This document shows, one piece after another, positions 1 to 5,626 of a stretch of 6,465 nt of DNA. Source of the DNA: Patescibacteria group bacterium. GTDB lineage: Bacteria; Patescibacteriota; Minisyncoccia; JAHCSD01. The stretch lies in the NCBI GenBank assembly GCA_018609185.1, contig JAHCSD010000041.1, forward strand, positions 1-6,465, read 5' to 3'. The notes beneath the pieces were generated by a model. It made no database searches, was not told the origin of the DNA, and saw only the letters and a list, made by a program, of their open reading frames with translations. Position numbers and translations under genes: made by a program. How positions within the stretch are numbered: the stretch's first letter is position 1; each line of letters opens with the position of its first letter.

Positions 1-14
1 CGCTCTTCCGATCT
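1..14. other. Illumina adapter remnant at contig end
   Basis: The first 14 bases, CGCTCTTCCGATCT, are identical to the 3' end of the Illumina TruSeq read-1 adapter; on the minus strand they read AGATCGGAAGAGCG. They sit at the very start of the window, inside the open amidase frame, which they do not interrupt. I infer untrimmed adapter at a contig terminus. Genomic sequence begins at about position 15. Confidence 0.93.
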
Positions 15-1847
15 AGTAATTACCACGATGTTTTCCCATTTATATCCTTGAGTAATAAATTCTTCGGCGCTCGGGATCCATTCCTTGTTGCCGCCGTTTT
101 CTACTATGTATACTTCTTCTGTGTCTTCGCCTCGTATTAATGTTCCGTCGGGCCACAAGACAAACGAACCCTCGTCGTATCGCTCAACTTCATAATCCTC
201 GAGTTGCTTAATTTCGTCCCACCGAAACCCCAATACTCCAAACAGTCGTGCTGAGGCGATATGTCTCCTGTCCTGATTATCAACCAGCCACACGCGTGGA
301 TCTGAACCCGTGATGAGGATTCCGTCTGGAAAAAGAAGCGGGCCTCCTACTGTGTGTACTTTAAGTTCTTCACCCGAAACTGGATTTATATGATTCCATA
401 TAAAGTTAAGGGTATTGAAAAGCGCTGCTGAAGTGATGTGACGCAACGTATTTTCCTCGACAACATATACGCTTCCCGTATTCTGATCTGCGACCAATGA
501 ACCTTCTGAAAACCCCAAAAGTCCGCGATAGGGATAACTTGCAAGTTCTCGATCCGTGACAGAAATCGCGCTTGCGAGATTTAATCCTCGGGAATCAAGG
601 ATGGCCGAAGAAATAATCTTTTTTCGTACCCCGTTTTCAATAAGAAATGTGAGGGAACGCGTGAGTGATCTTAAGATTGTATTCTCTGCATAATCGGGTA
701 CAATTTCTGCGGGAAATGCAAGAAGCTGATTCTCGTTAATTGCAAGAAGTTCTGGAAGTTGGGGGGTATTTCCCTCGATCACTCCCTCGGTCGAGGTAGG
801 AAGCGTCTCTACGGTTGAAGTCGGTGATGTTTCGATGGGAATGCTTTCTTCCGGAATCAAACTGTTTAAATCTTCTTCGGCGGCTATCTCATCGCTATAG
901 GAAATTCTCATACCGTCCTTAATTTGATATATATCTACTTCGTTTTCGATATTATATACATAGAGAGACGCCCCCTCAAGTAGCAGGAGGGCGTTCCGGT
1001 TTATTTGTGAAAGATTAAATGTGTCAGAATTCCCCTGTTCGATGTCTCCATGACTTAAAAGGACCGGGCCGGTAAACGATGAATTAAATCCTCCACCAGA
1101 TACGTCGCAGAAGCTTCCTACTTTCGGGTTCTTCCATATAGCTGTCGTTACGGTGGCCGAAAGATCAAGGGTATTTGTGGTCGCAATCCACGCCACAAGC
1201 CGCTCAAGACTTCTCTGCATAACTTCGGGAATGGGCGAGGAACTATAATTTCCTATCAGCATTATTCCCACAGAACCAGCATTATAATTCTCGCAATTTC
1301 TATCATGATATACATGTGCGCCTCTCACCCCGTTTCCTCCGTAGCGTCCTTCGTAAATCCGCCCCTTGCGATCAATAATGTAGTTGTATCCGATATCGCC
1401 CCACCCGCGAGTCACCGAATGAAAACGATAAATGCTTTGAATAATCGCTACCGGGTCTGTATCATCGTTATTACACGTTGAACTGGTTGTGGGACACCCC
1501 AGATCGTGAACCACAATTCGTTCAAGCGGGTGATAATCAGGCGGCTCATGTCCAGATTCGGGCAGCCACCGCAGCAGTTTTTCTAAACTCTCACTGTTTT
1601 CCCATGTTGAACGGGGCAACACTATGGGAATATCTGAATTTTCATATACGAGATACGAAGGGACTTCTGTATGCTCTCCTGTTGCTTCCTCGATTGGAAT
1701 TATTACCTCCCCCTCGTCCACGTCTCCTTCTAGGGGTTCGGTGGAGGTAGGATTTATAGTTTCCTGTGCAGCTACGCCAAAAGGAAAAAAAGCCAAAGAA
1801 AGGCTTATTATAAGGAAAGATGTCGTTGTGAGTCTCGCCGCCATCAT
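15..1847 (-). CDS. Secreted PGRP/amidase_2-fold protein with C-terminal repeats (3'-truncated)
   Basis: The minus strand is open without a stop from ATG 1847 (or the adjacent in-frame ATG at 1844) to the contig end, giving 611 residues without a C-terminus. Residues 1-28 form a Sec signal peptide ending VAA-Q. A low-complexity linker with a PTSTE motif follows. The peptidoglycan-recognition/amidase_2 domain spans about 78-290: VVH (H114), WGDIGYNYIID (Y154, Y156), YEGR, GAH (H178), GSVGI and SHGD (H266). In the family this fold binds murein and, with zinc, cleaves the N-acetylmuramoyl-L-alanine bond. H114 and H266 fit two zinc ligands, but the usual Cys eight residues after the second His is Ser (S274), so hydrolysis is doubtful. 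C118, C125, C185 and C247 could form disulfides in an exported protein. A second PTST-rich linker (about 341-360) leads to about four repeats of 50-60 residues with Y/F-x-W and PDG-like motifs (about 390-611). No Shine-Dalgarno is present; a promoter lies directly upstream, suggesting a leaderless mRNA. It is probably anchored in or bound to the cell wall. Confidence 0.85.
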
Positions 1848-1852
1848 GAATT

Positions 1853-1881
1853 ATCATACTATGTTTTAGCTGCTTCGTCAA
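1853..1881 (-). promoter_or_regulatory. Promoter of the amidase-fold gene, leaderless type
   Basis: On the minus strand, TTGACG (1881-1876) and TATGAT (1858-1853) are separated by exactly 17 bp; each differs from consensus by one base. The expected transcription start falls at about 1846, on the tandem start codons 1847/1844, and there is no Shine-Dalgarno, so the transcript is predicted to be leaderless. The -35 overlaps the end of the upstream terminator's T-run. Confidence 0.6.
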
Positions 1882-1916
1882 AAAAAGAGGCCGCCCGTGG
1901 ATACACGGAGCGGCCT
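1880..1916 (-). terminator. Rho-independent terminator of the upstream RNA
   Basis: The arms 1888-1899 and 1904-1916 form 12 base pairs (7 + 5 with one bulged base) closed by a four-base loop. On the minus strand the hairpin is followed by C and then seven T (1886-1880). The run of T lies only on this side, so the terminator acts on minus-strand transcription arriving from about 2106, upstream of the amidase-fold gene. Confidence 0.87.
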
Positions 1917-2106
1917 ACATGAGCCCTGAAAACATCCCTTTATATGAGTGCTGGCTCAAACACTGGGAAGTGGTGACACCGCTGGCTGGTTTCTTGCCAA
2001 AGAAACCACAAAGGCGGGCACAGGTACCCCGAGCTAACGGATAGGCCTCTAGGACGCTCTACCACGCTAGTGGGGCGGGTCAAAATTGAAGGCTGACCCT
2101 ATATGC
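1880..2106 (-). ncRNA. Candidate structured ncRNA, about 227 nt, family unknown
   Basis: A perfect sigma70-type promoter (2141-2113) and a strong intrinsic terminator (1916-1880) bound a minus-strand stretch of about 227 nt in which I see no plausible minus-strand gene. Visible helices, in plus coordinates: GGGTCA/TGACCC (2077-2082 with 2094-2099); a 9-bp hairpin (1987-1995 with 2000-2008, loop GCCA); a 6-bp pairing (1920-1925 with 1953-1958); and a 6-bp closing helix (1912-1917 with 2042-2047). The closing helix shares its 1912-1916 strand with one arm of the terminator, so the two are mutually exclusive, as in a riboswitch. However, the next gene appears to have its own promoter after the terminator, which favours an independent small RNA. 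I could not match it to 6S RNA, SRP RNA, RNase P RNA, tmRNA or a known riboswitch core. If the neighbouring transposon ends near 2074, the first 30 nt and the promoter belong to the insertion. Confidence 0.55.
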
Positions 2107-3135
2107 ATTTCCATTATAGCATGTTATGAATAATTTGTCAAGGCTTTTGGGTAATGTGCAAACACATATGGCGGTTTCCCCTACAATGGGGGGTATGGCA
2201 ATACATATGGCACAAACAATCAAAGAGGAACGATTACGATGGGTTCTGCCTATCGTTAGAAAAGAGATTAAGTTGGTCGATGCGACAAAAGTCTGTCCGT
2301 ACGGGAAACGAACGCTGGAGCGGTGGATCGCCGAATACAAACGGGGTGGCGAGGAAGCACTCGAGCCGCGCTCTACCGAGCCAAAGCGATACAATAACGA
2401 GACACCGATACGTACCAAGGAACAGGTAATTGCGCTCCGAAAGCAGACGGGGCTCTGCGCACAAAAACTACACTGGCGGCTTAAGAAACAGGGGGTGTTG
2501 GTGCCGGTACGCACCATCGGCAAGATGCTCAAGGATGAAAAACTAACGAGGAAGTATCGGGTGAAAAAGGTGAAGTACAAGTATCTGAGGGCAGAGCGCA
2601 AGCCCGGAGAGCTTTTGGAAATTGATGTGAAACATGTACCAGGACCCATCCTAGGACGGAAATACTATCAATACACGGCAATTGATACCGCAAGCAGATG
2701 GCGACACCTTGAAGTGTTCGATGAAGAGTGTACCCACCATTCAATCAAGTTTCTTAAGATCGTCATGGAACGGTTCCCGCATCCTATTGCCGCCATCAAG
2801 ACCGACAACCATTCTACCTTTACGAACTATTACCTCGGCACCAACAAGAGAAGTGACATGACGGTAAAGACATTGCATGCGCTTGATCGGTTCTGTGCGG
2901 AGCAAGGTATCGTCCACTATCTCATTGATCGGGGTAAGCCCGCTCAAAACGGCACGGTGGAACGTTCACATCGAGAGGATAACAGACATCTCTACAACCA
3001 CTCTTTCAGCACCATCGCCAGCTTGCGCAAGAGGATGTATGTGTGGAATGCTGAGTATAACGATCTGGAACACTGCGGACTCGAGGGTAAAACGCCTAAT
3101 GAATTTCTGAAAGAATATCAATTAACTAACCCGCC
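2074..3135. mobile_element. IS481-like insertion sequence, tentative ends
   Basis: A complete DDE transposase gene lies between a possible left end at 2074 and a possible right end at 3135. Read inward, both ends start GGCGGGT (2074-2080; reverse complement of 3129-3135) and share a less exact AATTGA a few bases further in. The implied length, about 1.06 kb, suits an IS481-type element. The match is short, the ends lack the TGT start usual in IS481, and I see no convincing target-site duplication: AGTG at 2069-2072 and 3139-3142 is only suggestive and implies slightly different ends. The right boundary would lie inside murC, so the element would supply the last few codons and stop of murC. 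The boundaries are inference. Confidence 0.35.
2113..2141 (-). promoter_or_regulatory. Consensus sigma70 promoter of the ncRNA
   Basis: The minus strand reads TTGACA (2141-2136), a 17-bp spacer and TATAAT (2118-2113), identical to consensus in both boxes and in spacing. Transcription should start near 2106. It fires away from the transposase gene and overlaps any transposase start codon before about 2150, which argues against the earliest ATG at 2126. Confidence 0.85.
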
Positions 3136-3151
3136 AAAAGTGTCTGCCTAA
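2195..3151 (+). CDS. IS481/rve-family DDE transposase
   Basis: The product (318 residues from ATG 2195) would cut and join the ends of an insertion sequence. The N-terminal third is a basic helix-turn-helix region (about 25-115, including KRTLERW). It is followed by an integrase-core (rve/RNase H-like) domain with the DDE triad visible as LEID (D144), KTDN (D204) and NGTVER (E256), and a conserved AIDTASR segment between the first two. The N-x-x-VER-x-H-R tail pattern is typical of IS481/IS3-type transposases. The family is usually 300-340 residues, so the gene appears intact. The frame is open from ATG 2126, but that start lies on the divergent ncRNA promoter and has no Shine-Dalgarno. In-frame ATGs follow at 2168, 2186, 2195 and 2207. 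I prefer 2195 because a TACAAT box (2182-2187) ends 7 nt upstream, as at neighbouring leaderless genes; 2207, with GGGGGG 13 nt upstream, is nearly as good. The 3' end overlaps murC tail to tail by 30 bp. Confidence 0.9.
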   Translation: MAIHMAQTIKEERLRWVLPIVRKEIKLVDATKVCPYGKRTLERWIAEYKRGGEEALEPRSTEPKRYNNETPIRTKEQVIALRKQTGLCAQKLHWRLKKQGVLVPVRTIGKMLKDEKLTRKYRVKKVKYKYLRAERKPGELLEIDVKHVPGPILGRKYYQYTAIDTASRWRHLEVFDEECTHHSIKFLKIVMERFPHPIAAIKTDNHSTFTNYYLGTNKRSDMTVKTLHALDRFCAEQGIVHYLIDRGKPAQNGTVERSHREDNRHLYNHSFSTIASLRKRMYVWNAEYNDLEHCGLEGKTPNEFLKEYQLTNPPKVSA

Positions 3152-4510
3152 AACATTTGCAACCTCCCATACGTTTCCTGCGCCCATAGTAATCAATACC
3201 TGCTTACTATTCAATTCATTCTTTATCACCTTTACTGCTTCAGGAATTGACGAAACATACTGCACCCTTTTATGATGCTTCGCGGTTCCTTTGGCTAATT
3301 CTTTCGCGCCTACTTTCCCTCGAACTTCGCGTGCTGAAGAATACGTCTTGAGAATAAAGACGCGATCTGCATCGTTAAAAGAGCTTGAAAAATCCTTGAG
3401 AAGCGCCTCGGTCCGAGAAAACGTATGAGGCTGAAATACAACCCAAATTTCTTTCTTTGGCCAACGTCCTCGTACGGCTTTTAACGTTGCCTGAACTTCT
3501 GTAGGATGGTGAGCGTAGTCATCTATAATAATCGGGTTTGTATCCTGGAGAATCTCGAAGCGGCGGGCGGTACCTTGGAAATTAGCAAGCGCCTTTTTAA
3601 TTATCGGGAGTCCGACTCCCAATTCATGGACCAAAGTTGCTGCTGCCAAGGCATTTAAGATATTAAACTCACCGGGAACAAGTAATTTGAGTTTGAAGCT
3701 CTTTTGTTGGTTCATTTTATACTTTACAATCCTGCATCTTGCAGATGTTGTAACTTCTCGTATATTTTCATCATCCCAGTTCGCAACAATAAATCCGTCT
3801 TTTGGGACTTTTCTAACCAACTTCCTGAATGCATTTTTGTATGTGCCAAAAGTTTTAAAATAATCTGGGTGATCATATTCAATACTCGTGACAATCAATC
3901 CCTTGGGTTCATAATTCAAAAAAGCCTCCTGATACTCGTCCGCCTCGGCAACCAACAGAGGAGCCCGGTCTCGCCCTCCTCTGTTGGGGGATTTGATCCC
4001 TCTCGTGCTCGCACGGGCATTACTCCCCCATTGATTTACTCGAGTACCCACAATAACTGTCGGATCTAACCCGGCTTCTTCCAAAATCACTCCCAGCATT
4101 GCTGTCACCGTAGTCTTTCCATGCGTCCCTGCCACAGCAATGCCATAACTCTCCTGAAACAACAGTCCGAGTGCCTCTGGATAAGTCAGAATAGGAATCT
4201 TCCTTTTCAAGGTCTCTTGAATCTCAATATTCAATGTAACGCGGCTTTGCCGCGTTACATTGAAATAAGCGGTTGAGGTGATGACAAGATCGGTATTTTT
4301 CGGTATATTGCTTTTCCGGAATCCTTCGTGTAACGGAATTTTTAACTTCTCCAGTACCTCGTCAGTAAAAAATTTCTCATGCGTATCTGATCCGGAAACC
4401 TTAATTCCGCGCGCGCGAAGAACCTGCGCAAGAGCCGTCATCCCCACGCCTTTAATGCCTACGAAATAGGCTTTTTTGATTTTATTGATATCGACGTCTT
4501 GACTTTCCAT
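3122..4510 (-). CDS. murC: UDP-N-acetylmuramate--L-alanine ligase
   Basis: MurC joins L-alanine to UDP-N-acetylmuramic acid with ATP, the first peptide-forming step of peptidoglycan precursor synthesis in the cytoplasm. The 462-residue product has the three Mur-ligase domains: an N-terminal Rossmann-like UDP-binding domain with FVGIKGVGM (16-24), a central ATPase domain with the P-loop GTHGKTT (128-134), EADEY (189-193) and EYDHPDYF (211-218), and a C-terminal domain with DDYAHHPTE (330-338), FQPHTFSR (359-366) and MGAGN (442-446). Length is normal. Two segments look inserted relative to the family, about 83-93 and about 168-184; each corresponds to a DNA inverted repeat. The last residues after WEVANVL lie in sequence shared with the transposase 3' end and may derive from the insertion. 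No other mur or fts gene adjoins it. It is divergent from a small two-gene unit, with a shared -10 box, and has no Shine-Dalgarno; ATG 4510 is 7 nt from the -10, so it is probably leaderless. Confidence 0.97.
   Translation of the reverse strand: MESQDVDINKIKKAYFVGIKGVGMTALAQVLRARGIKVSGSDTHEKFFTDEVLEKLKIPLHEGFRKSNIPKNTDLVITSTAYFNVTRQSRVTLNIEIQETLKRKIPILTYPEALGLLFQESYGIAVAGTHGKTTVTAMLGVILEEAGLDPTVIVGTRVNQWGSNARASTRGIKSPNRGGRDRAPLLVAEADEYQEAFLNYEPKGLIVTSIEYDHPDYFKTFGTYKNAFRKLVRKVPKDGFIVANWDDENIREVTTSARCRIVKYKMNQQKSFKLKLLVPGEFNILNALAAATLVHELGVGLPIIKKALANFQGTARRFEILQDTNPIIIDDYAHHPTEVQATLKAVRGRWPKKEIWVVFQPHTFSRTEALLKDFSSSFNDADRVFILKTYSSAREVRGKVGAKELAKGTAKHHKRVQYVSSIPEAVKVIKNELNSKQVLITMGAGNVWEVANVLGRHFWRVS
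3952..3987. repeat. 11-bp inverted repeat inside murC
   Basis: CCAACAGAGGA (3952-3962) is repeated perfectly as its reverse complement TCCTCTGTTGG (3977-3987) with a 14-bp spacer. Two small palindromes follow directly: GGGAT/ATCCC (3988-4000) and CGTGC/GCACG (4004-4015). The stretch encodes an Arg/Gly/Pro-rich loop (about residues 165-188) just before the EADEY motif, where MurC proteins usually have a much shorter link. It keeps the reading frame. It may be an inserted palindromic element or a low-complexity loop. Confidence 0.75.
4230..4264. repeat. 16-bp perfect palindrome inside murC
   Basis: TTCAATGTAACGCGGC (4230-4245) and its exact reverse complement (4249-4264) are separated by TTT, giving a 16-bp perfect stem. 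It lies within codons 83-94 of murC, starts exactly at a codon boundary and keeps the frame. In the family the corresponding loop between STA and the following (P/I)EI is about eight residues shorter. No poly-T flanks it, so it is not a terminator. A REP-like or in-frame palindromic element is my inference. Confidence 0.88.
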
Positions 4511-4525
4511 GAAGATAATTATAAT
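4499..4525. promoter_or_regulatory. Divergent promoters sharing a palindromic -10 box
   Basis: ATTATAAT (4518-4525) is its own reverse complement, so it gives TATAAT on both strands (plus 4520-4525; minus 4523-4518). Plus strand: TTGACT (4499-4504) lies 15 bp from TATAAT, or 17 bp from the overlapping TAATAT (4522-4527); the start is expected near 4532, before the small two-gene unit. Minus strand: the -10 ends 7 nt before the murC ATG and the -35 is poor. The two transcription units probably compete for or share RNA polymerase here. Confidence 0.6.
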
Positions 4526-4542
4526 ATGACAGGTACCTTAAA

Positions 4543-4549
4543 AAGGAGG
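4543..4549 (+). promoter_or_regulatory. Strong Shine-Dalgarno of the 46-residue gene
   Basis: AAGGAGG lies 9 nt before ATG 4559. This decides the start: the in-frame ATG at 4499 lies inside the promoter and on top of the murC start codon. It is the strongest ribosome binding site in the window. Confidence 0.85.
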
Positions 4550-4558
4550 TCGCTATAT

Positions 4559-4699
4559 ATGGAGCTCACTAAGGAAGATAATGACTACCTAGAAGAAAGA
4601 ATGCCTCTCGGAGATTATTATGAATACCTTCAGAGAGAAAACGCAGCAAAAAAGCGCGCACGCAGAAAGTCTAAATTGCCGAAGGGAGATTCGAAATGA
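4559..4699 (+). CDS. Small hypothetical protein (46 aa), acidic head, basic tail
   Basis: I do not recognise this gene. The 46-residue product has an acidic, tyrosine-rich first half (MELTKEDNDYLEERMPLG, then DYYEYLQ) and a strongly basic tail (KKRARRKSK, about 31-39). There is no signal peptide or membrane segment. The start is fixed by the AAGGAGG at 4543-4549. Its TGA overlaps the ATG of the next gene (ATGA at 4696-4699), so the two are probably translated together. The basic tail could contact nucleic acid or another acidic protein; that is a guess. The promoter, the ribosome binding site and the coupled downstream gene make it likely to be real despite its size. Confidence 0.7.
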   Translation: MELTKEDNDYLEERMPLGDYYEYLQRENAAKKRARRKSKLPKGDSK

Positions 4700-5025
4700 A
4701 AAGCGTAGCTGAACTGTTTCAAGATAAGAATTACGAGCTACTCGCAAGAACGTACTTTGACTGGCTCGCAAAAGAACTCGGAAATGGTGATTTTGAAACG
4801 GGCCTAATAGGTCTTACCCAGCTTTACAACGATTGGGTATTCGCTAATCGGCCCATTGTAACCATTGTAATCCCGACAGCTTACCAACCAAGGATCTGGT
4901 TTAGCGAAAATAAAGCAGTGAGCGTAACGAACGACGATCTCGAACAGTTTAATCTCTGTTTCGAAACTGAGCTGAAAACCAGAATCGAAGAGGAGCTTCA
5001 CCACTCAAATCCTCTTAACCCGTAA
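4696..5025 (+). CDS. Hypothetical protein (109 aa), coupled to the preceding small gene
   Basis: I do not recognise this family. The 109-residue product is acidic and looks like a compact soluble protein: predicted helices over about 1-50 (ELFQDKNYELLARTYFDWLA), a hydrophobic strand VTIVIPTAY (about 55-63), an IWFSENKAVSV strand pair, and a charged C-terminal helix (ETELKTRIEEEL). No signal peptide, membrane segment or catalytic motif is visible. AAGGGAG (4682-4688) lies 7 nt before its ATG, which overlaps the stop of the 46-residue gene by 4 nt. A bidirectional terminator follows 5 nt after its stop, so the pair forms a complete two-gene operon. A role shared with the small basic partner is likely, but its nature is unknown. 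Confidence 0.8.
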   Translation: MKSVAELFQDKNYELLARTYFDWLAKELGNGDFETGLIGLTQLYNDWVFANRPIVTIVIPTAYQPRIWFSENKAVSVTNDDLEQFNLCFETELKTRIEEELHHSNPLNP

Positions 5026-5029
5026 AGAT

Positions 5030-5060
5030 AAAAAAGCCCCGAGCTTATCGAGGGCTTTTA
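5030..5060. terminator. Bidirectional intrinsic terminator
   Basis: AAAAGCCC (5032-5039) pairs with GGGCTTTT (5052-5059), with a short inner CGA/TCG stem. On the minus strand the hairpin is followed by TTTTTTATC, and on the plus strand the 3' arm ends in TTTTATCTT. It serves both the 109-residue gene (plus, ends 5025) and thpR (minus). The thpR stop codon (5058-5060) lies within the 3' arm, so the two convergent units are packed as closely as possible. Confidence 0.85.
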
Positions 5061-5618
5061 TCTTAGCTTAAACGACTCAACAACCGAATACTCCGCACCC
5101 GTTCGTTTAAGAGTGCTTTCCATAACTTCTACCGAATTTGCATGGAATGTGTAATTAATGTCAAATGAGTCGCTCTTATTGAATCCCCCGCGACGAAATT
5201 CTTGCGGATCAAAACGACAAAGAGTCATATGAGGATTATATGGCCGCTTTTCTTTTTCTCGATATCCGGTATTTGAAGCCTCGTAGAGAGTGTTTTCCAA
5301 GTTGCTTTGTAAGCCTAACAACTCTCGAGGCTTCTCAATTTCCGCCCAGACCATACGAGGCGTAGCGCCCGGAGGGCCAAGAAAAACCCTCGATAGCGAA
5401 ATCGAAAATGGTTTATGTTTCGTGCAAACTTGGGAAGTTACTTTTTTTATATTTTCAAGTTCATCCTCTAAAACATAACCAATAAAAACCAGGGTAATAT
5501 GAATATTCTCTGGTTTTGTCCAACGTGCTGGTAAATCTTGCCAATACTTCCTGAATTCCAGTAATTTTTGTTTTATATCATCTGGAATATTGATAGCAAG
5601 GAAGATTCGACGTTTCAT
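5058..5618 (-). CDS. thpR: RNA 2',3'-cyclic phosphodiesterase (2'-5' RNA ligase family)
   Basis: This 186-residue protein belongs to the 2H phosphoesterase superfamily. Family members open 2',3'-cyclic phosphates on RNA ends to 2'-phosphates and can join tRNA-half-like ends by a 2'-5' bond in vitro; the cellular role in bacteria is unclear. Both catalytic H-x-T-x motifs are present: HITL at 40-43 and HMTL at 130-133, about 90 residues apart as usual. The N-terminus RRIFLAINIPDDIK and the RWTKPENIH segment before the first motif are characteristic. Length is typical (175-190). The start at 5618 has no Shine-Dalgarno; AT-rich -10-like boxes (TATGAT, minus 5635-5630; TAATAT, 5629-5624) lie 5-11 nt upstream, so a leaderless or very short leader is likely. 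It is divergent from the priA-like gene across a 46-bp gap containing a palindrome, and convergent with the small two-gene operon. Confidence 0.93.
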   Translation of the reverse strand: MKRRIFLAINIPDDIKQKLLEFRKYWQDLPARWTKPENIHITLVFIGYVLEDELENIKKVTSQVCTKHKPFSISLSRVFLGPPGATPRMVWAEIEKPRELLGLQSNLENTLYEASNTGYREKEKRPYNPHMTLCRFDPQEFRRGGFNKSDSFDINYTFHANSVEVMESTLKRTGAEYSVVESFKLR

Positions 5619-5626
5619 AATCCATA

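Noticed and set aside
1478..1881. Small reading frames on the plus strand (1478-1750, 1624-1869) and minus strand (1642-1881)
   Set aside because: They are out-of-frame shadows of the long amidase-fold gene, with Arg/Ser/Pro-rich compositions and no domain.
1912..2047. Plus-strand likeness to the 3' end of c-di-AMP (ydaO) riboswitches (CCCGAGCTAAC then TAGGC)
   Set aside because: Only a short stretch fits, the 5' conserved core is missing, and promoter and terminator both point to minus-strand transcription.
2080..2649. 189-codon minus-strand frame opposite the transposase
   Set aside because: It is antisense to a well-supported DDE transposase, rich in Ser, Phe and Cys, and resembles no family; it also overlaps the RNA promoter.
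3704..4069. 121-codon plus-strand frame opposite murC
   Set aside because: It is antisense to murC, has no ribosome binding site and shows no domain; it is explained as a shadow.
4230..4264. Palindrome in murC as a transcription terminator
   Set aside because: No T-run follows on either strand and it lies inside a conserved essential gene.
4499..4558. Longer start (ATG 4499) for the 46-residue gene
   Set aside because: It falls on the promoter and the murC start codon, while an ideal Shine-Dalgarno marks ATG 4559.
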